Positions 1 through 11,570 of a DNA stretch of 64,000 nucleotides are shown in pieces. Source of the stretch: Agelas oroides (taxonomy: Eukaryota > Porifera > Demospongiae > Agelasida > Agelasidae); contig OX422193.1 in assembly GCA_949130485.1 (NCBI GenBank), positions 4,508,871 to 4,572,870 of the forward strand, given 5' to 3'. Made by a program: the position numbers and the translations under genes. The notes beneath the pieces were generated by a model. It ran no database searches, was not told the origin of the DNA, and saw only the letters and a list, made by a program, of their open reading frames with translations. Numbering within the stretch: the stretch's first letter is position 1; each line of letters starts with the position of its first letter.

Positions 1-2667
1 TGTGAAGCTCGTGTAAGCCTCTTTAAGTGTCAGGAATGAACTAGAGAGCAGTTTTCAGCACTGTAGAGGTGCTGTGAGGCTCGTCCCAGCCTGTTTCCAT
101 TCGGGAAAGGTCTGAAACAGCTGTTTTAACCGCGCTTTGATGCTCGTGCAAGCCTGTTTAAGAGCGGAAAACGCCTGACAAAGCCGTTTTAAACCCCGGG
201 AATGTGCTATGAGGCTCATGCCAGCCTGTTCAAATGCGGGAAAGGTTTGAAACAGCTGTTTTAAACGCCGTATAGAGGAGCATTGATGCACATACAGGCC
301 TGTATGTGCCCGGAAAGATCTAGAAAGTAGTTTTCGTCACTGTGCAGGTCCTGTGAAGCTCGTACAAGCTTGTTTAAGAGACAGGAAAAGTCGATAAAGC
401 TGTTTTCAGCACTGTGCAGGTGCTGTGAAGCTCGTACAAGCCTGTTTAAGAGCAAGGAAAGATCGGGAAAGCAGTTTTCACCGCTGTTGAGGTCCTGTGA
501 AGCTCGTACAATCTTGTTTACGTGTGGGAAAGGTCTGACGAAAACGGTTTCAACCGCCATGGAGGCCCTATGAAGGTCGTGCAAGCCTGTTTAAGTGTCC
601 GGAAAGATCTAGAAAGCAGTTTTCACCGCTGTGGAGGCCCTGTGAGAATCGTGCAAGCCTGTTTAAATGCGGGAAAGTTCTGGAAAGCGGTTTTCACCAC
701 TGTACTGCTCCTGTGAAGCTCGTGTAAGCCTGTTTAAGTGTCAGGAAAGAACTAGAAAGTAGTTTTCAACACCTTAGAGGTCCTGTGAGGCTCGTCCCTG
801 CCTGTTTCCATGCGGGAAAGGTCTGAACAGCTGTTTTAACAGCCGTGGAGGAGCTTTGATGCACGTGCAGGCCTGTTTATGCGCCCGGAAATATCTAGAA
901 AGCAGTTTTCATCATTGTGCAGGTCCCGTGAAGCTCGTGAAAGTTTGTTTAAGAGCCAGGAAAAATCGATAAAGCATGCAGTTTTCAGCACTGTGCAGGT
1001 GCTGTGAAGCTCGTGCAAGCCTGTTTAAGAGCCAGGAAAGATCTGGAAAGCAGTTTTCACCGCTGTTGAGGTCCTGTGAAGCTCGTACAATCTTGTTTAA
1101 GTGCGGGAAAGGTCTGACAAAAGCGGTTTGATCCGCAGTGGAGGCCCTATGAAGGTCGTTCAAGCCTGTTTAAGTGTCCGGAAATATCTAGAAAGCAGTT
1201 TTCACCGCTGTGGAGGTCCTGTGAGGATCGTGCAAGCCTGTTTATATGCAAGGAAAGTTCTGGAAAGCGGTTTTCACCACTGTACTGCTCCTGTGAAGCT
1301 CGTGTAAGCCTTTTTAAGTGTCAGGAAAGAACTACAAAGCAGTTTTCACCGCAGTGGAAGTCCTGTGAGGATTGTGCAAGCCTGTTTATGTGCAAGGAAA
1401 GAACTAGAATGCAGATTTCACCGCTGTGGAGGCCCTGTGAAGACAGTGGAAGCCTGTTTATGTGCAAGGAAAGTTCTGGAAAGCAGTTTTCACCACTGTA
1501 CTGCTCCTATGAAGCTCGTGTAAGCCTGTTTAAGTGTCAGGAAAGAACTAGAGAGCAGTTTTCAGCACTGTAGAGGTCCTGTGAGGCTCGTCCCAGCATG
1601 TTTCCATGCGGGAAAGGTTTGAAACAGCTGTTTTAACCGCCGTGGAGGAGCTTTGATGCACATACAGGCCTGTTTATGTGCCCGGAAAGATCTAGAAAGC
1701 AGTTTTCATCACTGTGCAGGTCCTGTGAAGCTCGTGCAAGCTTGTTTAAGAGCCAGAAAAAATCAATAAAGCAGTTTTCAACACTGTGCAGATGCTGTGA
1801 AGCTCGTGCAAGCCTGTTTAAGTGCGGGAAACGTCTGACCAAGCCGTTTTAACCCCTGTGAAGGTGCTATGAGGCTCATGCTAGCCTGTTTAAATGCGGG
1901 ATAGGTTTGAAACAGCTGTTTTAACCGCCGTGGAGGAGCTTTGATGCACATACAGGCCTGTTTATGTGCCCAGAAAGATCTAGAAAGCAGTTTTCATCAC
2001 TGTGCAGGTCCAGTGAAGCTCGTGAAAGTTTGTTTAAGAGCCAGGAAAAATCGATAAAGCAGTTTTCAGCACTGTGCAGGTACTGTGAAGCTCGTGCAAG
2101 CCTGTTTAAGAGCCAGGAAAGATCGGGAAAGCAGTTTTCACCGCTGTTGAGGTCCTGTGAAGCTCGTACAATCTTGTTTAACTGCGGGAAAGGTCTGACA
2201 AAAACGGTTTCAACCGCCGTTGAGGCCCTATGAAGGTCGTGCAAGCCTGTTTAAGTGTTCGGAAAGGTCTAGAAAGCAGCTTTCACCGCTGTGGAGGTCC
2301 TGTGAGGATCGTGCAAGCCTGTTTATAAGTGAGAAAATACCTAGAAAGCAGTTTTCACCACAGTGCATGGAGGCCCTGTGATGATAGTGCAAGCCCGTTT
2401 ATGTGCAAGGAAAGTTCTGGAAAGCGGTTTTCACCACTGTACTGCTCCTGTGAAGCTCGTGTAAGCCTGTTTAAGTGTCAGGAAAGAACTAGAAAAGCAG
2501 TTTTCATCACTGTGCAGGTCCTGTGAAGCTCGTGCAAGCTTGTTTATGAGCCAAGAAAATCGATAAAGCTGTTTTCTGCACTGTGCAGGTGCTGTGAAGC
2601 TCGTGCAAGCCTGTTTACGAGCTAGGAAAGATCGGGAAAGCAGTTTTCACCGCTGTTGAGGTCCTGT

Positions 2668-3317
2668 GAAGCTCGTACAATCTTGTTTAAGTGCGGGAAA
2701 GGTTTGACAAAAACGGTTTCAACCGCTGTTGAGTCGTTATGAAGGTCGTGCAAGCCTGTTTAAGTGTCCGGAAAGATCTAGAAAGCAGTTTTCACCGCTG
2801 TGGAAGTCCTGTGAGGATCGTGCAAGCCTGTTTATGAGCCAGAAAAGACCTAGAAAGCAGTTTTCACCACTGTGGAGGCCCTGTGAAGATAGTGCAAGCC
2901 TGTTTATGTGCAAGGAAAGTTCTGGAAAGCGGTTTTCACCACTGTACTGCTCCTGTGAAGCTCGTGTAAGCCTGTTTAAGTGTCAGGAAAGAACTAGAAA
3001 GTAGTTTTCGGCACTGTAGAGGTCTTGTGAGGCTCGTCCCAGCCTGTTTCCATGCGGGAAAGGTCTGAAACAGCTGTTTTAACAGCCGTGGAGGTGCTTT
3101 GATGCACGTGCAGGCCTGTTTATGTGCCCGGAAAGATCTAGAAAGCAGTTTTCATCACTGTGCAGGTCCCGTGAAGCTCGTGAAAGTTTGTTTAAGAGCC
3201 AGGAAAAATCTATAAAGCAGTTTTCAGCACTGTGCAGGTGCTGTGAAGCTCGTGCAAGCCTGTTTTATAAGCCAGGAAGAATCTGGAAAGCAGTTTTCAC
3301 CGCTGTTGAGGTCCTGT
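2668..3317. repeat. Example higher-order repeat of nine monomers (about 650 bp)
   Basis: A clean instance of the second level of order. Nine monomer classes follow each other before the first class recurs at 3318: GTACAATCTTGTTTAAGTGC class at 2668; ATGAAGGTCGTGC at 2740; GAGGATCG...GAGCCAGAAAAGACC at 2812; GAAGATAGTGC at 2884; GTGTAAGCC...GTCAGGAAAGAAC at 2956; GTCCCAGCCTGTTTCCATGC at 3028; GATGCACGTGCAGGCC at 3100; GTGAAAGTTTG at 3172; and a GCCAGGAAGAATC class at 3244. The same order, with missing or extra monomers, recurs across the window, so unit length varies from about 8 to 15 monomers. The total is 2 bp over 648 because one monomer carries a small insertion. Confidence 0.85.
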
Positions 3318-4869
3318 GAAGCTCGTACAATCTTGTTTAAGTGCGGGAATGGTCTGACAAAAGCGGTTTGATCCGCAGTGGAGGCCCTATGGAGGTCGTT
3401 CAAGCCTGTTTAAGTGTCCGGAAATATCTAGAAAGCAGTTTTCACCGCTGTGGAGGTCCTGTGAGGATCGTGCAAGCCTGTTTATATGCAAGGAAAGTTC
3501 TGGAATGCGGTTTTAACCACTGTACTGCTCCTGTGAAGCTCGTGTAAGCCTTTTTAAGTGTCAGGAAAGAACTACAAAGCAGTTTTCACCGCTGTGGAGG
3601 TCCTGTGAGGATTGTGCAAGGCTGTTTATGTGCAAGGAAAGTTCTGGAAAGCAGTTTTCACCGCTGTGGAGGTCCTGTGAGGATCGTGCAAGCCTGTTTA
3701 TGAGCCAGAAAAGAACTAGAAAGCAGATTTCACCGCTGTGGAGGCCCTGTGAAGATAGTGCAAGCCTGTTTATGTGCAAGGAAAGTTCTGGAAAGCGGTT
3801 TTCACCACTGTACTGCTCCTGTGAAGCTCGTGTAAGCCTGTTTAAGTGTCAGGAAAGAACTAGAGAGCAGTTTTCAGCACTGTAGAGGTCCTGTGAGGCT
3901 CGTCCCAGCCTGTTTCCATGCGGGAAAGGTCTGAAACAGCTGTTTTAACCGCCATGGAGGAGCTTTGATGCACGTGCAGGACTGTTTATGTGCCCGGAAA
4001 GATCTAGAAAGCAGTTTTCATCACTGTGCAGGTCCTGTGAAGCTTGTGCAAGCTTGTTTAAGAGCCAGAAAAAATCGATAAAGCAGTTTTCAACACTGTG
4101 CAGATGCTGTGAAGCTCGTGCAAGCCTGTTTAAGTGCGGGAAACGTCTGACCAAGCCGTTTTAACCCCTGTGAAGGTGCTATGAAGCTCATGCTAGCCTG
4201 TTTAAATGCGGGAAAGGTTTGAAACAGCTGTTTTAACCGCCGTGGAGGAGCTTTGATGCACATACAGGCCTGTTTATGTGCCCGGAAAGATCTAGAAAGT
4301 AGTTTTCATCACTGTGCAGGTCCTGTCAAGATAGTGCAAGCCTGTTTATGTGCAAGGAAAGTTCTGGAAAGCGGTTTTCACCACTGTACTACTCCTGTGA
4401 AGCTCGCGTAAGCCTGTTTAAGTGTCAGGAAAGAACTAGAAAGCAGTTTTCAGCACTGTAGAGGTCCTGTGAGGCTCGTCCCAGCCTGTTTCCATGCGGG
4501 AAAGGTCTGAAACAGCTGTTTTAACAGCCGTGGAGGAACTTTGATGCACATGCAGGCCTGTTTATGTCCCCAGAAAGATCTAGAAAGCAGTTTTCATCAC
4601 TGTGCAGGTCCAGTGAAGCTCGTGAAAGTTTGTTTAAGAGCCAGGAAAAATCGATAAAGCAGTTTTCAGAACTGTGCAGGTACTGTGAAGCTCGTGCAAG
4701 CCTGTTTAAGAGCCAAGAAAGATCGGGAAAGCAGTTTTAACCGCTGTTGAGGTCCTGTGAAGCTCGTATACAAACTTGTTTAACTACGGGAAAGGTCTGA
4801 CAAAAACGGTTTCAACCGTCGTTGAGGCCCTATGAAGTTCGTGCAAGCCTGTTTAAGTGTGAAGCTCGT

Positions 4870-7800
4870 GTAAGCCTGTTTAAGTGTCAGGAAAGAACTA
4901 GAAAAGCAGTTTTCATCACTGTGCAGGTCCTGTGAAGCTCGTGCAAGCTTGTTTATGAGCCAAGAAAATCGATAAAGCTGTTTTCTGCACTGTGCAGGTG
5001 CTGTGAAGCTTGTGCAAGCCTGTTTACGAGCTAGGAAAGATCGGGAAAGCAGTTTTCACCGCTGTTGAGGTCCTGTGAAGCTCGTACAATCTTGTTTAAG
5101 TGCGGGAAAGGTTTGACAAAAACGGTTTCAACCGCTTGAGTCCTTATCAAGGTCGTGCAAGCCTGTTTAAGTGTCCGGAAAGATCTAGAAAGCAGTTTTC
5201 ACCGCCGTGGAAGTCCTGTGAGGATCGTGCAAGCCTGTTTATGAGCCAGAAAAGACCTAGAAAGCAGTTTTCACCACTGTGGAGGCCCTGTGAAGATAGT
5301 GCAAGCCTGTTTATGTGCAAGGAAAGTTCTGGAAAGCGGTTTTCACCACTGTACTGCTCCTGTGAAGCTCGTGTAAGCCTGTTTAAGTGTCAGGAAAGAA
5401 CTAGAAAGTAGTTTTCGGCACTGTAGAGGTCTTGTGAGGCTCGTCCCAGCCTGTTTCCATGCGGGAAAGGTCTGAAACAGCTGTTTTAACAGCCGTGGAG
5501 GTGCTTTGATGCACGTGCAGGCCTGTTTATGTGCCCGGAAAGATCTAGAAAGCAGTTTTCATCACTGTGCAGGTCCCGTGAAGCTCGTGAAAGTTTGTTT
5601 AAGAGCCAGGAAAAATCTATAAAGCAGTTTTCAGCACTGTGCAGGTGCTGTGAAGCTCGTGCAAGCCTGTTTTATAAGCCAGGAAAGATCTAGAAAGCAG
5701 TTTTCACCGCTGTGGAGGTCTTGTGAGGATCGTGCAAACCTGTTTATGAGCCAAGAAAAGACCTAGAAGGCAGTTTTCACCACTGTGGAGGCCCTGTGAA
5801 GATAGTGCAATCCTGTTTATGTGCAAGGGAAGTTCTGGAAAGCGGTTTTCACCACTGTACTGCTCCTGTGAAGCTCGTGTAAGCCTGTTTAAGTGTCAGG
5901 AAAGAACTAGAAAGCAGTTTTCAGCACTGTGCAGGTGCTGTGAAACTCGTGCAAGCCTGTTTCAGAGCCAGGAATGATCGAGAATGCAGTTTTCACCGCT
6001 GTTGAGTACGTATGAGGCTCGTACAATCTTGTTTAAATGCGGGAAAGGTCTGTCAAAAACGGTTTCAACCGTCGTGGAGGCCATATGAAGGTCGTGCAAG
6101 CCTGTTTAAGTGTCCGGAAAGATCTAGAAAGCAGTTTTCACCGCTGTGGAGGTCCTGTGAGGATCGTGCAAGCCTGTTTATGAGCCAGAAAAGACCTAGG
6201 AAGCAGTTTTCACCACTGTGGAGGCCCTGTGAAGATAGTGCAAGCCTGTTTATGTGCAAGGGAAGTTCTGGAAAGCGGTTTTCACCACTGTACTGCTCCT
6301 GTGAAGCTCGTGTAAGCCTCTTTAAGTGTCAGGAATGAACTAGAGAGCAGTTTTCAGCACTGCAGAGGTCCTGTGAGGCTCGTCCCAGCCTGTTTCCATG
6401 CGGGAAAGGTCTGAAACAGCTGTTTTAACCGCGCTTTGATGCACGTGCAGGCCTGTTTATGTGCCCGGAAAGATCTAGAAAGCAGTTTTCATCACTGTGC
6501 AGGTCCTGTGCAGCTCGTGCAAGCTTGTTTAACAGCCAAGAAAAATCGATAAAGCAGTTTTCAGCACTGTGCAGGTGCTGTGAAGCTCGTGCAAGCCTGT
6601 TTAAGAGCCTGGAAAGATCGGGAAAGCAGTTTTCACCGCTGGTGAGGTCCTGTGAAGCTCTTACATTCTTGTTTAAGTGCGGGAACACTCTGACAAAAAC
6701 GGTTTCAACCGCCGTGGAAGGTCTATGAAAGTCGTGCAAGCCTGTTTAAGTGTCAGGAAAGAACTAGAAAAGCAGTTTTCATCACTGTGCAGGTCCTGTG
6801 AAGCTCGTGCAAGCTTGTTTATGAGCCAAGAAAATCGATAAAGCTGTTTTCTGCACTGTGCAGGTGCTGTGAAGCTCGTGCAAGCCTGTTTACGAGCCAG
6901 GAAAGATCGGGAAAGCAGTTTTCACCGCTGTTGAGGTCCTGTGAAGCTCGTACAATCTTGTTTAAGTGCGGGAAAGGTTTGACAAAAACGGTTTCAACTG
7001 CTGTTGAGTCCTTATCAAGGTCGTGCAAGCCTGTTTAAGTGTCCGGAAAGATCTAGAAAGCAGTTTTCACCGCTGTGGAAGTCCTGTGAGGATCGTGCAA
7101 GCCTGTTTATGAGCCAGAAAAGACCTAGAAAGCAGTTTTCACCACTGTGGAGGCCCTGTGAAGATAGTGCAAGCCTGTTTATGTGCAAGGAAAGTTCTGG
7201 AAAGCGGTTTTCACCACTGTACTGCTCCTGTGAAGCTCGTGTAAGCCTGTTTAAGTGTCAGGAAAGAACTAGAAAGTAGTTTTCGGCACTGTAGAGGTCT
7301 TGTGAGGCTCGTCCCAGCCTGTTTCCATGCGGGAAAGGTCTGAAACAGCTGTTTTAACAGCCGTGGAGGTGCTTTGATGCACGTGCAGGCCTGTTTATGT
7401 GCCCGGAAAGATCTAGAAAGCAGTTTTCATCACTGTGCAGATCCCGTGAAGCTCGTGAAAGTTTGTTTAAGAGCCAGGAAAAATCTATAAAGCAGTTTTC
7501 AGCACTGTGCAGGTGCTGTGAAGCTCGTGCAAGCCTGTTTTATGAGCCAGGAAAGATCTAGAAAGCAGTTTTCACCGCTGTGGAGGTCCTGTGAGGATCG
7601 TGCAAACCTGTTTATGAGCCAAGAAAAGACCTAGAAGGCAGTTTTCACCACTGTGGAGGCCCTGTGAAGATAGTGCAATCCTGTTTATGTGCAAGGGAAG
7701 TTCTGGAAAGCGGTTTTCACCACTGTACTGCTCCTGTGAAGCTCGTGTAAGCCTGTTTAAGTGTCAGGAAAGAACTAGAAAGCAGTATTCAGCACTGTGC

Positions 7801-8600
7801 AGGTGCTGTGAAACTCGTGTAAGCCTGTTTCAGAGCCAGGAATGATCGAGAATGCAGTTTTCACCGCTGTTGAGTACGTATGAGGCTCGTACAATCTTGT
7901 TTAAATGCGGGAAAGGTCTGGCAAAAACAGTTTCAACCGTCGTGGAGGCCCTATGAAGGTCGTGCAAGCCTGTTTAAGTGTCCGGAAAGATCTAGAAAGC
8001 AGTTTTCACCGCTGTGGAGGTCCTGTGAGGATCATGGAAGCCTGTTTATGAGCCAGAAAAGACCTAGAAAGCAGTTTTCACCACTGTGGAGGCCCTGTGA
8101 AGATAGTGCAAGCCTGTTTATGTGCAAGGAAAGTTCTGGAAAGCGGTTTTCACCACTGTACTGCTCCTGTGAAGCTCGTGTAAGCCTGTTTAAGTGTCAG
8201 GAAAGAACTAGAAAGTAGTTTTCGGCACTGTAGAGGTCTTGTGAGGCTCGTCCCAGCCTGTTTCCATGCGGGAAAGGTCTGAAACAGCTGTTTTAAAAGC
8301 CGTGGAAGTGCTTTGATGCACGTGCAGGCCTGTTTATGTGCCCGGAAAGATCTAGAAAGCAGTTTTCATCACTGTGCAGGTCCGTGAAGCTCGTGAAGGT
8401 TTGTTTAAGAGCCAGGAAAAATCTATGAAGCAGTTTTCAGCACTGTGCAGGTGCTGTGAAGCTCGTGCAAGCCTGTTTTATGAGCCAGGAAAGATCTAGA
8501 AAGCAGTTTTCACCGCTGTGGAGGTCCTGTGAGGATCGTGCAAACCTGTTTATGAGCCAAGAAAAGACCTAGAAGGCAGTTTTCACCACTGTGGAGGCCC
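4870..8600. repeat. Two tandem units of about 1.87 kb (about 26 monomers)
   Basis: The segment from about 4870 to 6735 is followed by a similar segment from about 6736 to 8600. The offset is 1866 at the shared GAAAAGCAG variant (4901 and 6767) and 1868 at the GTACGTATGAGGCTCG variant near 6010 and 7878. The offset drift shows a few small indels. A third, partial piece of the same block follows at about 8740-9035. One internal stretch (about 6340-6730) differs more, so the copies are not fully colinear. Confidence 0.65.
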
Positions 8601-9034
8601 TGTGAAGATAGTGCAAGCCTGTTTATGTGCAAGGGATGTTCTGGAAAGCGGTTTTCACCACTGTACTGCTCCTGTGAAGCTCGTGCAAGCCTGTTTAAGT
8701 GTCAGGAAAGAACTAGAAAGCAGTTTTCATCACTGTGCAGGTCCCGTGAAACTCGTGAAAGTTTGTTTAAGAGCCAGGAAAAATCTATAAAGCAGTTTTC
8801 AGCACTGTGCAGGTGCTGTGAAGCTCGTGCAAGCCTGTTTTATGAGCCAGGAAAGATCTAGAAAGCAGTTTTCACCGCTGTGGAGGTCCTGTGAGGATCG
8901 TGCAAACCTGTTTACGAGCCAAGAAAAGACATAGAAGGCAGTTTTCACCACTGTGGAGGCCCTGTGAAGATAGTGCAAGCCTGTTTATGTGCAAGGGAAG
9001 TTCTGGAAAGCGGTTTTCACCACTGTACTGCTCC

Positions 9035-9400
9035 TGTGAAGCTCGTGTAAGCCTCTTTAAGTGTCAGGAATGAACTAGAGAGCAGTTTTCAGCACTGTAG
9101 AGGTGCTGTGAGGCTCGTCCCAGCCTGTTTCCATTCGGGAAAGGTCTGAAACAGCTGTTTTAACCGCGCTTTGATGCTCGTGCAAGCCTGTTTAAGAGCG
9201 GAAAACGCCTGACAAAGCCGTTTTAAACCCCGGGAATGTGCTATGAGGCTCATGCCAGCCTGTTCAAATGCGGGAAAGGTTTGAAACAGCTGTTTTAAAC
9301 GCCGTATAGAGGAGCATTGATGCACATACAGGCCTGTATGTGCCCGGAAAGATCTAGAAAGTAGTTTTCGTCACTGTGCAGGTCCTGTGAAGCTCGTACA
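9035..9400. repeat. Segmental copy of 1-366 (offset 9034)
   Basis: This segment repeats the first about 366 bases of the window at an offset of 9034, including the rare features CTCTTTAAGTGTCAGGAATG, CCATTCGGGAAAGG and a CGCGCTTTGATGCTCG junction. At about 9400 it switches to sequence that matches 2690 onward instead (ACAATCTTG rather than ACAAGCTTG), so 9400 is a junction between two source segments. Confidence 0.8.
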
Positions 9401-9410
9401 ATCTTGTTTA

Positions 9411-11570
9411 AGTGCGGGAAAGGTTTGACAAAAACGGTTTCAACCGCTGTTGAGTCCTTATCAAGGTCGTGCAAGCCTGTTTAAGTGTCCGGAAAGATCT
9501 AGAAAGCAGTTTTCACCGCTGTGGAATTCCTGTGAGGATCGTGCAAGCCTGTTTATGAGCCAGAAAAGACCTAGAAAGCAGTTTTCACCACTGTGGAGGC
9601 CCTGTGAAGATAGTGCAAGCCTGTTTATGTGCAAGGAAAGTTCTGGAAAGCGGTTTTCACCACTGTACTGCTCCTGTGAAGCTCGTGTAAGCCTGTTTAA
9701 GTGTCAGGAAAGAACTAGAAAGTAGTTTTCGGCACTGTAGAGGTCTTGTGAGGCTCGTCCCAGCCTGTTTCCATGCGGGAAAGGTCTGAAACAGCTGTTT
9801 TAACAGCCGTGGAGGTGCTTTGATGCACGTGCAGGCCTGTTTATGTGCCCGGAAAGATCTAGAAAGCAGTTTTCATCACTGTGCAGGTCCCGTGAAGCTC
9901 GTGAAAGTTTGTTTAAGAGCCAGGAAAAATCTATAAAGCAGTTTTCAGCACTGTGCAGGTGCTGTGAAGCTCGTGCAAGCCTGTTTTATAAGCCAGGAAA
10001 TATCTGGAAAGCAGTTTTCACTGCTGTTGAGGTCCTGTGAAGCTCGTACAATCTTGTTTAAGTGCGGGAATGGTCTGACAAAAGCGGTTTGATCCGCAGT
10101 GGAGGCCCTATGAAGGTCGTTCAAGCCTGTTTAAGTGTCCGGAAATATCTAGAAAGCAGTTTTCACCGCTGTGGAGGTCCTGTGAGGATCGTGCAAGCCT
10201 GTTTATATGCAAGAAAAGTTCTGGAAAGCGGTTTTCATCACTGTACTGCTCCTGTGAAGCTCGTGTAAGCCTTTTTAAGTGTCAGGAAAGAACTACAAAG
10301 CAGTTTTCACCGCTGTGGAGGTCCTGTGAGGATTGTGCAAGCCTGTTTATGTGCAAGGAAAGTTCTGGAAAGCAGTTTTCACCGCTGTGGAGGTCCTGTG
10401 AGGATCGTGCAAGCCTGTTTATGAGCCAGAAAAGAACTAGAAAGCAGATTTCACCGCTGTGGAGGCCCTGTGAAGATAGTGCAAGCCTGTTTATGTGCAA
10501 GGAAAGTTCTGGAAAGCGGTTTTCACAACTGTACTGCTCCTGTGAAGCTCGTGTAAGCCTGTTTAAGTGTCAGGAAAGAACTAGAGAGCAGTTTTCAGCA
10601 CTGTAGAGGTCCTGTGAGGCTCGTCCCAGCCTGTTTCCATGCGGGAAAGGTCTGAAACAGCTGTTTTAACCGCCGTGGAGGAGCTTTGATGCACGTGCAG
10701 GCCTGTTTAAGTGCCCGGAAAGATCTAGAAAGCAGTTTTCATCACTGTGCAGGTCCTGTGAAGCTCGTGCAAGCTTGTTTAAGAGCCAGAAAAAATCGAT
10801 AAAGCAGTTTTCAACACTGTGAAGGTTCTGTGAAGCTCGTGCAAGCCTGTTTAAGTGCGGGAAACGTCTGACCAAGCCATTTTAACCCCTGTGAAGGTGC
10901 TATGAGGCTCATGCTAGCCTGTTTAAATGCGGGAAAGGTTTGAAACAGCTGTTTTAACCGCCGTGGAGGAGCTTTGATGCACATACAGGCCTGTTTATGT
11001 GCCCGGAAAGATCTAGAAAGTAGTTTTCATCACTGTGCAGGTCCTGTCAAGATAGTGCAAGCCTGTTTATGTGCAAGGAAAGTTCTGGAAAGCGGTTTTC
11101 ACCACTGTACTGCTCCTGCGAAGCTCGCGTAAGCCTGTTTAAGTGTCAGGAAAGAACTAGAAAGCAGTTTTCAGCACTGTAGAGGTCCTGTGAGGCTAGT
11201 CCCAACCTGTTTTCATGCGGGAAAGGTCTGAAACAGCTGTTTTAACAGCCGTGGAGGAACTTTGATGCACATGCAGACCTGTTTATGTGCCCAGAAAGAT
11301 CTAGAAAGCAGTTTTCATCACTGTGCAGGTCCAGTGAAGCTCGTGAAAGTTTGTTTAAGAGCCAGGAAAAATCGATAAAGCAGTTTTCAGAACTGTGCAG
11401 GTACTGTGAAGCTCGTGCAAGCCTGTTTAAGAGCCAGGAAAGATCGGGAAAGCAGTTTTCACCGCTGTTGAGGTCCTGTGAAGCTCGTACAATCTTGTTT
11501 AACTACGGGAAAGGTCTGACAAAACGGTTTCAACCGTCGTTGAGGCCCTATGAAGTTCGTGCAAGTCTGT
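9411..11570. repeat. Segmental copy of 2690-4850 (offset 6721)
   Basis: About 2.16 kb repeats 2690-4850 at a constant offset of 6721, for example the pairs 3341/10062, 3628/10349 and 3945/10666. The copies differ only by scattered substitutions. The match ends where the first copy has an irregular join at about 4858 (TTAAGTGTGAAGCTCG, parts of two monomers fused), while this copy continues with a complete monomer. The first copy has therefore lost sequence there, or this copy was joined to another source. Confidence 0.8.
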
